DNA of 64,000 bases from contig OY997387.1 of the NCBI GenBank assembly GCA_963921505.1, positions 5,559,704 through 5,623,703 on the forward strand, written 5' to 3'. Each line of letters opens with the position of its first letter. Positions within the stretch are counted from its first letter, which is position 1. Below the pieces are notes generated by a model that was not told the origin of the DNA, made no database searches, and saw nothing but the letters and a program-made list of their open reading frames with translations. Origin of the DNA: Phakellia ventilabrum (lineage: Eukaryota; Porifera; Demospongiae; Axinellida; Axinellidae). The translations under genes and the position numbers were made by a program. Below, one piece after another: positions 57,802-64,000 of the stretch.

Positions 57802-60800
57802 TCATAGTTCCCTATCATCGCCATGGTAAAGTTCACTGATAAGACGATAAACATAAGAGGGAGCGCTGCCTCCTCTATGCATGTGAGGGGTGTCAACATG
57901 TCGAGGTGGTAGTGTGCATGAGAGAGAGAAACAGAATCAAAAATACAGACTTCCAAGTACAACAGCTGCATACTTATATAACTTGTGCAATGAATCAAAA
58001 TGGCACAGTAGCTACACACTGAGAGAGTTTTCTAGAGTTTCCAAATCCCTCAATTCATATACCATGTGTTGTGGGGGTGGTATAGCCTCGTCCCCAGGCT
58101 CTCTGCGTGTTTCACACTGGAGAGCCTGGTACGTGATTTTTAACAAATAATTATGTGTGGGCAGGACCACTCGAAAGACTGTTGCACTTCTCTGCCTTTT
58201 GCTGGTGACGGTGTTTCAGAGCTCAGTCTGTGGCACAAACAGGCTCTGTAAGAGTAGCTACAAGAAGTGTAGACTTGCTGCCTTCCTTGAGAGCTGCAGC
58301 TGTCCTCACCCACGCAAATTTCACCCTTCTACCACCCTCCGTGTAACGCACATGAGAAAAAGTACCAGGCCCACAGCTGCGCTAAAGTGAAACGCGCACG
58401 TGGGCCTGGGAACGTGGTATTCAAATAATCAGCCAGCCAGACCAGCAGCAGACCAACAAGGGTACATTAGCCTCATTCCCATTCACAGGGTGGCTTAAGA
58501 TACTGTATTCCATACCGACAGTGAATCACTCACATGTTGGAAATGAAGAGTGTGATGAGGTCTGGTGGTACGTAGTCAAACACGGGATTCTGAACGTGCA
58601 CCTTTGACACCATTTCCGAATCATTGAAGCTCAGGACATCATGGGGTGCCACGATCTTATTGAAGGTGTCCTGGAGGGTGGGCAATTAATGGATTAGAGA
58701 ATATTCTGTTTGACGTACGTACAGCATTGCCTAGGTTCCCTCAGCATGCTTAGCTATTAGCCTTTCTCAGCGTTTGAAATGAAAGGAACGGAATCGGGTC
58801 ATGCTGCACACTCCACTACTGCATGCAGGTGCCTTACTGGGAGCAGGTTTTACTGGTAAGACACCTGCTGCTAGGTTTCTTTGCTACTAAGACACCTCAT
58901 TGATGGACTTATGGCAATTTTTGGCTCACAAATCGGTGGAAAATCGATGTAGGAAGCTACTGCTGTTTGCCTGTGGCTAGTTTTGTTGTGTTTCTGTTTG
59001 TCTCCGTATGTGGCACAAGCTGCCAGCCTACCATTTTGTGCCAAAAATGACTCTAGGCTCAGGCTAGACAGGTAGCTATCCCGGCTATTGGATATTCTTC
59101 ATAGTTGCTATAGTTGCTGAGAGTGTTTTGCTGCTCTAATTAGCCATTTTCTAAGACTGTTAGACGCTCGCAGCAGGTCTCTGCTCGGGTATGAATCCCT
59201 CGAATCACCCATGGCTGTACTTAGAACCCAGTAACATATAGCTACAGCACTTGTTCATAACATTCACACACACACACACAGATCAACAATAAACTCTTAA
59301 ATGGGGGTTGTAGCTGCTCTACACACACTGACCTGGTCGTAGGAGCACAAGTGCTGAGGTGATAGCTTGAACATGGAGGCACACACGAGCACCTGAAGGA
59401 AGAGATCAGGGCATCAGCTAGTGAGACATTACAAGAGCTTTCTAGGGCGGCACCAACTGCTCCATATCAACTGTACATGTGGTAATCCACACTGAAACGT
59501 ACCCAACTCTACCCTGGAGGGTTCTGATGATTGAGAACAGCAGAAGCTATAGCCTTGTACACAGGCCTCCCCTCGCAGCGTTTTTCACAGCTGTGAACAA
59601 ACCGCGGGGAGCCCTGGGTATAAGGCTACAAAAGGACCTATATGAACAATTTTCCTTTTGTGGAGATGAGCAGACACAGGAATGAAAAACGTTTCTGGGA
59701 CTTACTGGGACAGAGTGATGTTTGGCCGCCAGGGCAAGGACATGGGTTCCATTTAGAGCTTTTAAACTGTAGACAGAATGTTCAGCAGCACAATTATAGC
59801 CGCATCGTCTCAATGGTTGTTTACCCAACAAAAACATGTTATGACCTCTGTGCATGTCTATTTTGCATACTGTGTGATTGGAACTGGAAGTTAGGCCAGG
59901 ACCAGCATGGGAATGAGGTTAGCACACACTAATTGACCCCCCATGCACTAAGACATATCTCCTACATAAGATGTAAAGTGCTATGGACAAACATGTATAC
60001 TATAACTCCTACACTCTATAATTCACACAGCCTACATGGAACAGCTTGTTACCATCATAGTAGTATTCATAGTATGTGGCACGGGGTAGTGAAGGTAATG
60101 AAAAACGCTTTAGGTCAACTAATCCTACGGTACTATATCCCAATAGCCTCATCCCCAGGCTCTCCCCTTGGAAATTGAAAAAAGGGGAGAGTGTGGCATC
60201 TCTTCTCCATGATTTAGCTTACTTGCGTATGTGTGGGCTGGGACCGATCAAAAGCCTGACTGCATTTCTCTACCTTTTACCGGAATTCAGTACTTGCACT
60301 GATGAGCTCTAAAGATGAGCTACAAGTGTACATTCACTGTAAGTAACACAATTCCTTGGTGTCTGAGTGTGTTCACCTATATGCACAATGAAGTCCTTTC
60401 TACCAACTTTCTACCCCGAACATCACTCACACGAGAAAAGATACCTGTTTTTGGGGGGGATTTCTCAATGGGAGAGCATAGGGATGAGGCTATTATCCCA
60501 GTATTCTGTGTTCAATAAACACGCGGTATATCACTGCATGGAGCTTGTGAAGTACATATGCATTTGATATAGAAAAAAGTCCAAAGACCTGAGGCAGACT
60601 CACCCTCCATCTGCCATGACTGTATGCGTTCCAATGATAACCTAAATGGGACACGAGGTTATTTGAGCGTGTGAAAATAAATGAACAAAGGGTAACACCA
60701 ACTTGTAGGAGGGCGAATTTGTAAATAGTCGTAATGATGCCTCACCTTGTTCACTCTAGACATGATGGCAAAGACGGCGGAGTCCGTGATGAGCGTGGTC

Positions 60801-63332
60801 TCGATGCCTTCCAGTGCCAGGCTGCGGGCCAGCTCCTGGCCTTGGTAGGAGGGCGCTGACTCTGCGACAATCACTTCAAACTTTCGTTTACGACCGGCTC
60901 CCTAGGATTTGGGCAAGGCACTGGTCTCATTCTCAGACCCCATCTCCAGTTCTATTCCACACAGTGTATGGAACGGACATAATACACAGTGATAAGAAGT
61001 TAAGGGGGTGTTGCCTCGTTCCCAGGCTCACATGTGCGTTTCACTTTAGCTAGCTGTGGGCCTGGTACTTTTTCTCACGTGTGTGATGCATAGAGTAGAA
61101 GGGTGAATTTTTGTGTGGGCAAGGACAGCTGCAGTTCTCAAACAATAAAGGAAGGCAACAAATCTATACTTCTTGTAGCTATACGAGACAAAGAAATAAC
61201 CACGGCCAAGGTTTGATCCATGTTTATCTGTTATAACTTCAGTTTACGCTCAGTCACATTTTACATGTACATGCACAATCTACATGGTCAGAAAATGTAT
61301 CCAGAAGGTAAGATTTTTTATTCTGCATTTATACTAAAAACGATCAAGAAGTGAACAAAGTTTAGGGCTCACAGGAAAGTACCAGGTTGGCCACTCTTGG
61401 GACGTACCTTGAGAAAGGCCTCCACTGTCTTGGAGTAGCCAGCTGTCATGATAATCTCATTGGAGTGAATGTGGTCCAGGGCCTGAGAGGCAACGTTGGA
61501 GGCACTGTGTGGGTGTATACACGTGTTCATTGCACACTAGAAGCACATGCCTCATGCAGTAAGCAATCACCATGTGTGTGTATATAGAAGCCTATCTACA
61601 AGATCCACCCTACATGTGTAATAATCTGAACAAGTAAATTGGCAGCTGCATGCAGTTTTCAAATCTGTGTCTTCACCTTCCTTCCAGCTCATCCAACAGC
61701 TCATTGACAGCCTCAATCACTGTACCCTGGAACAGAAGAACACCGGGGGATAGTCTCGTTCCCAGGCTCCACTTCCCAGCCTTTCTCGCACCGTGTAGAA
61801 AGACAGTGTGAGAAAAGCTGGGAAGTGGTGCCTGGGAACGAGGCTATAATATTATTTACTTGAAATGGGCCAAGATATGGTAACAGGACTGAACATTAAG
61901 TGGTCTCTTGTGTTAAAAGACAGCTTGGAAATGAGAGGCTGAAGCTTGGCCACATTCCCAGGCTGTTCCGACTCAGGTAATGCAAATGCTTTGCTTCCAG
62001 TTTGCAACTCAAAGAAAGTCTAATATTCACCTTTAAGTTTTGTACAGGCCGTGAGAGATCGTCAGTAGCCCCTCCCCCTGTCAGCATTGTCTTTGGAGGG
62101 ATCAGATGATGTTTGGAAGAATCAGGATTAGTTAGTTACACCTGACACACCATACTGTTCGAATCAGTTTCCAAAGCCAGATTGCAATACATGTAAGCTC
62201 CAAAAAATAGTTAAAGTGTAAAGCTTCTCAAGGTCAAGCTAAGGTTTGAAGTTTAATATACAGTAAGGAATAGTAGAGGTGATTGTTATAATGACTTAGC
62301 CTGTATAAAACTCTACATGCACCTGGTATAACACTTGAACAATATGAGGTGAACTCACATGTAGAGAATCCTTCACGTCCAGCTCTTCCGACTGTCCTAT
62401 GCAACTGAAGTAAACAATTAAAAGTAACTAGTCTAAGAGTACTACATACACGTAGTCTCATTCCGAGGCCCACTATAAGTGACACAAAAAGCCAGATGGA
62501 TTGGGAATGAGACTGCAGCCTCCCACCTATAAGATATTATGTTGAACGGCTAAGATAAATTCAGACGCCATGTCTTTTCTCACACCCTTGTGAATTAGCT
62601 ACGTACTGTAGCCTACATGTACTTTGCTCGAGATTTGTTCTTTTGTGACTTGTACATGTACGTATCCTACCTAGCATGCTGTATACATGTAAATATCGTA
62701 CCTTGCATGCTCCTCTCTGATGATCTTTAAGACTGCAATGAAAAACACAATACATGCATGTCACTACATGTCACTACATGTACATACAGTATGACTTGTG
62801 CATGAGAATGCACTGGGAAGGGACACGCAGGACATGACTGACGGATCTGATGCAACCGTACCTCTTCTGACCATGTTCCCCACGGCACTCTCTAGAATAA
62901 AACAAAACGGTATGAGTGATTATAGTGTACACATTGCCACTAGGAAGAACGCACAGTGATAACCTCATACCCACCTTTTTTTCGCTTCCAGTAAGAAAAA
63001 GCGGAATACTGAAAGCGAAAAAAAAGCTAGGACGGCGGGGTACAAGGCTAGCACAGATGGGTTCTGTGACTAGGTTGTTTGCCCAATGGGAATCAGTCTT
63101 TTGAACGACGAAAACCCCCCTGAGAATCGGGTTTTGCTGTTAAGTACATTTCTACGCATGCAATACCTAATACAAAACAATCCATAATCAAGACTTGGCA
63201 CATCTCCTCTGCATGAGTAGTATAAACAAAACCTCTCCCATCGATGGTACTACTACGTGGTCCAATTCCTCACCACTGGGCTGTGCTGCTACCAGTTTCT
63301 TTCCTTCGGCTCTGATCCTGTCCATCAGTTCC
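57802..63332 (-). CDS. EIF2B2: Translation initiation factor eIF-2B subunit beta, 5' partial
   Basis: Regulatory-core subunit of the eIF2B guanine-nucleotide exchange factor for eIF2, cytosolic. Exons in transcript order: 63332-63274, 62891-62862, 62732-62702, 62404-62359, 62090-62031, 61726-61677, 61504-61408, 60901-60746, 60641-60604, 59766-59706, 59392-59333, 58670-58534, 57874-57802. They join in phase to about 299 residues, matching human from about residue 53 to the C-terminus. Diagnostic stretches: [109 protein letters not shown] and the last-exon [18 protein letters not shown]. Several exons are tiny (30, 31 and 38 bp). Roughly the first 52 codons are not found in 63333-64000 and should lie beyond the right edge. 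Confidence 0.95.
58082..58432. repeat. Dispersed repeat, inverted composite in EIF2B2 intron
   Basis: The left end (AGCCTCGTCCCCAGGCTCTC) faces a reversed copy whose outer end is GTGGGCCTGGGAACGTGG. Much of 58240-58432 is the reverse complement of the repeat at 61013-61190. The 77-codon frame at 58157-58390 that resembles a secreted peptide is made of this repeat. Confidence 0.7.
59549..59629. mobile_element. Hairpin element (TAGCCTTGTACACAGGC)
   Basis: TAGCCTTGTACACAGGCCTC.CCCCGC-type arm is mirrored by GCGGGGAGCCCTGGGTATAAGGCTA. Flanks show at most an eroded duplication. In an EIF2B2 intron. Confidence 0.7.
60143..60193. repeat. Hairpin TAGCCTCATCCCCAGGCTCTCCCC
   Basis: CAGGCTCTCCCCTT is mirrored by AAGGGGAGAGTGTGG around a short AT-rich loop. 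The end motif matches the hairpin family, but only one outer end is well preserved. Confidence 0.55.
61013..61190 (+). repeat. Dispersed repeat, copy in EIF2B2 intron
   Basis: Begins GCCTCGTTCCCAGGCTCACA and includes TTTAGCTAGCTGTGGGCCTG, GCATAGAGTAGAAGGGTGAA and CAGCTGCAGTTCTCAAACAA. Highly similar to 63428-63610. Confidence 0.8.
61755..61847. mobile_element. 93-bp hairpin element
   Basis: TAGTCTCGTTCCCAGGCTCC and GCCTGGGAACGAGGCTA are inverted, and the inner arms (CACTTCCCAGC.TTTCTC and its complement) also pair. No matching 9-bp flanks are visible. Confidence 0.8.
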
Positions 63333-63427
63333 CTGCACACAGGAAAAATGGGTCTATCACAGCCGTGTCAGTGTCTAGAAAGTGCAAGCTGGTGGAGTCT
63401 CCCCCTAACCTCATGGACTGATTTGGC

Positions 63428-63610
63428 AGCCTCGTTCCCAGGCCCACGTGCACGTTTTATGTTTAGCTAGCTCTGGGTTTGGTACATTTGCTCACGTGAG
63501 TAACGCATAGAGTAGAAAGGTGGTAGACGGGTGAATTTTTGCATGGGTGAGGACAGTTGCAGTTCTCAGACAACAAGGGAAGGCAGCAAATCTATACTTT
63601 TTGTACCCTC
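63428..63610 (+). repeat. Dispersed repeat, copy upstream in EIF2B2
   Basis: Begins GCCTCGTTCCCAGGCCCACG and shares GCATAGAGTAGAAAGGTG.., GGGTGAATTTTTGC and GCAAATCTATACTTTTTGTA with the copy at 61013-61190. Confidence 0.8.
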
Positions 63611-64000
63611 CGTTTGTACTACAGACTGAACCCTAGAAAGACTGACTTAGTAATTACGTGTGGGTCAAAAGACATCTACCCTTAAATTAGATGAGAAAAT
63701 GTAGCAGAATCTGCAGTAGCAAGGTGAAATGTGCACAATAGCCTTGGGATGAGGCTACTGGAGATCTCCTAGTGTACTGTGGATTACAGTTCCGTTCACA
63801 ATTGCCTGTTCCGTAAGTGGTTATGCAACTGTATGACAACAAGCCGCTGTTTATTGCAATGTGCCGATGCACGATCTGCCGGTGAAGATCAGTGGTACGC
63901 TTTGTTTCTGAAAGGACCTGGTTTGGCAGACATTGTTAGCTCAAAGAATTAAAATGGACTGCCTGTGAGTTGCTTGTGTAAACACTTATTGGAATACGCA
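63611..64000. other. Right-edge stretch without identified exon
   Basis: Expected to be intron or upstream sequence of EIF2B2. I looked for the conserved N-terminal exon and did not find it. Otherwise AT-rich without recognisable features. Confidence 0.5.

Noticed and set aside
58157-58390. 77-codon frame with a hydrophobic N-terminus and several Cys, like a small secreted peptide
   Set aside because: Most of it is the reverse complement of a dispersed repeat also present at 61013-61190 and 63428-63610, and it lies in an EIF2B2 intron.

Overview
The window reads as genomic DNA from an animal, most likely an early-branching one such as a sponge. The genes are split by introns with GT-AG ends, and each recognisable protein is an animal-type orthologue. 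The receptors look like the divergent Frizzled-like and receptor-kinase families found in sponges. The sponge assignment is inference; no ribosomal or mitochondrial marker is present to prove it.

Layout, left to right. 1-8826 (+): the 3' three-quarters of cyclin-G-associated kinase/auxilin (PTEN-like, C2-like, clathrin/AP-2-binding linker and J domain; any kinase domain lies left of the window). 8827-11597: repeat-rich intergenic DNA. 11598-26867 (-): DEPTOR (two DEP domains and a PDZ domain, 8 exons). 26868-29888: a roughly 3 kb divergent promoter interval. 29889-37306 (+): DSCC1 (12 exons), whose fourth intron holds a 5'-truncated, antisense Frizzled-like gene copy (30994-33717). 38048-49498 (-): three more Frizzled-like 7TM receptor genes in tandem. 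49.96-51.09 kb: a decayed duplicate of DSCC1 3' exons. 51185-54324 (+): a receptor with a Frizzled-type cysteine-rich domain (CRD), one membrane span and a tyrosine-kinase domain whose DFG motif reads NFG. 55524-57025 (+): an unrecognised four-span membrane protein. 57802-63332 (-): EIF2B2, with its 5' end beyond the right edge.

Three themes stand out. First, DEPTOR and DSCC1 lie head to head, which to my knowledge is also their arrangement in human, so this looks like very old microsynteny. Second, four Frizzled-like copies and a CRD-receptor pseudokinase candidate form a local cluster of putative Wnt-type receptors. Its duplication history is partly written in the copied DSCC1 exons. Third, introns and intergenic DNA are littered with short palindromic elements. 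One family, with ends of the type TAGYCTCGTxCCCAG, is flanked by clear 9-bp target-site duplications in at least five places and includes a copy only 39 bp long.

Exon boundaries were set by eye from splice signals, codon phase and similarity to remembered human proteins. They should be good to within a base or two except where stated.
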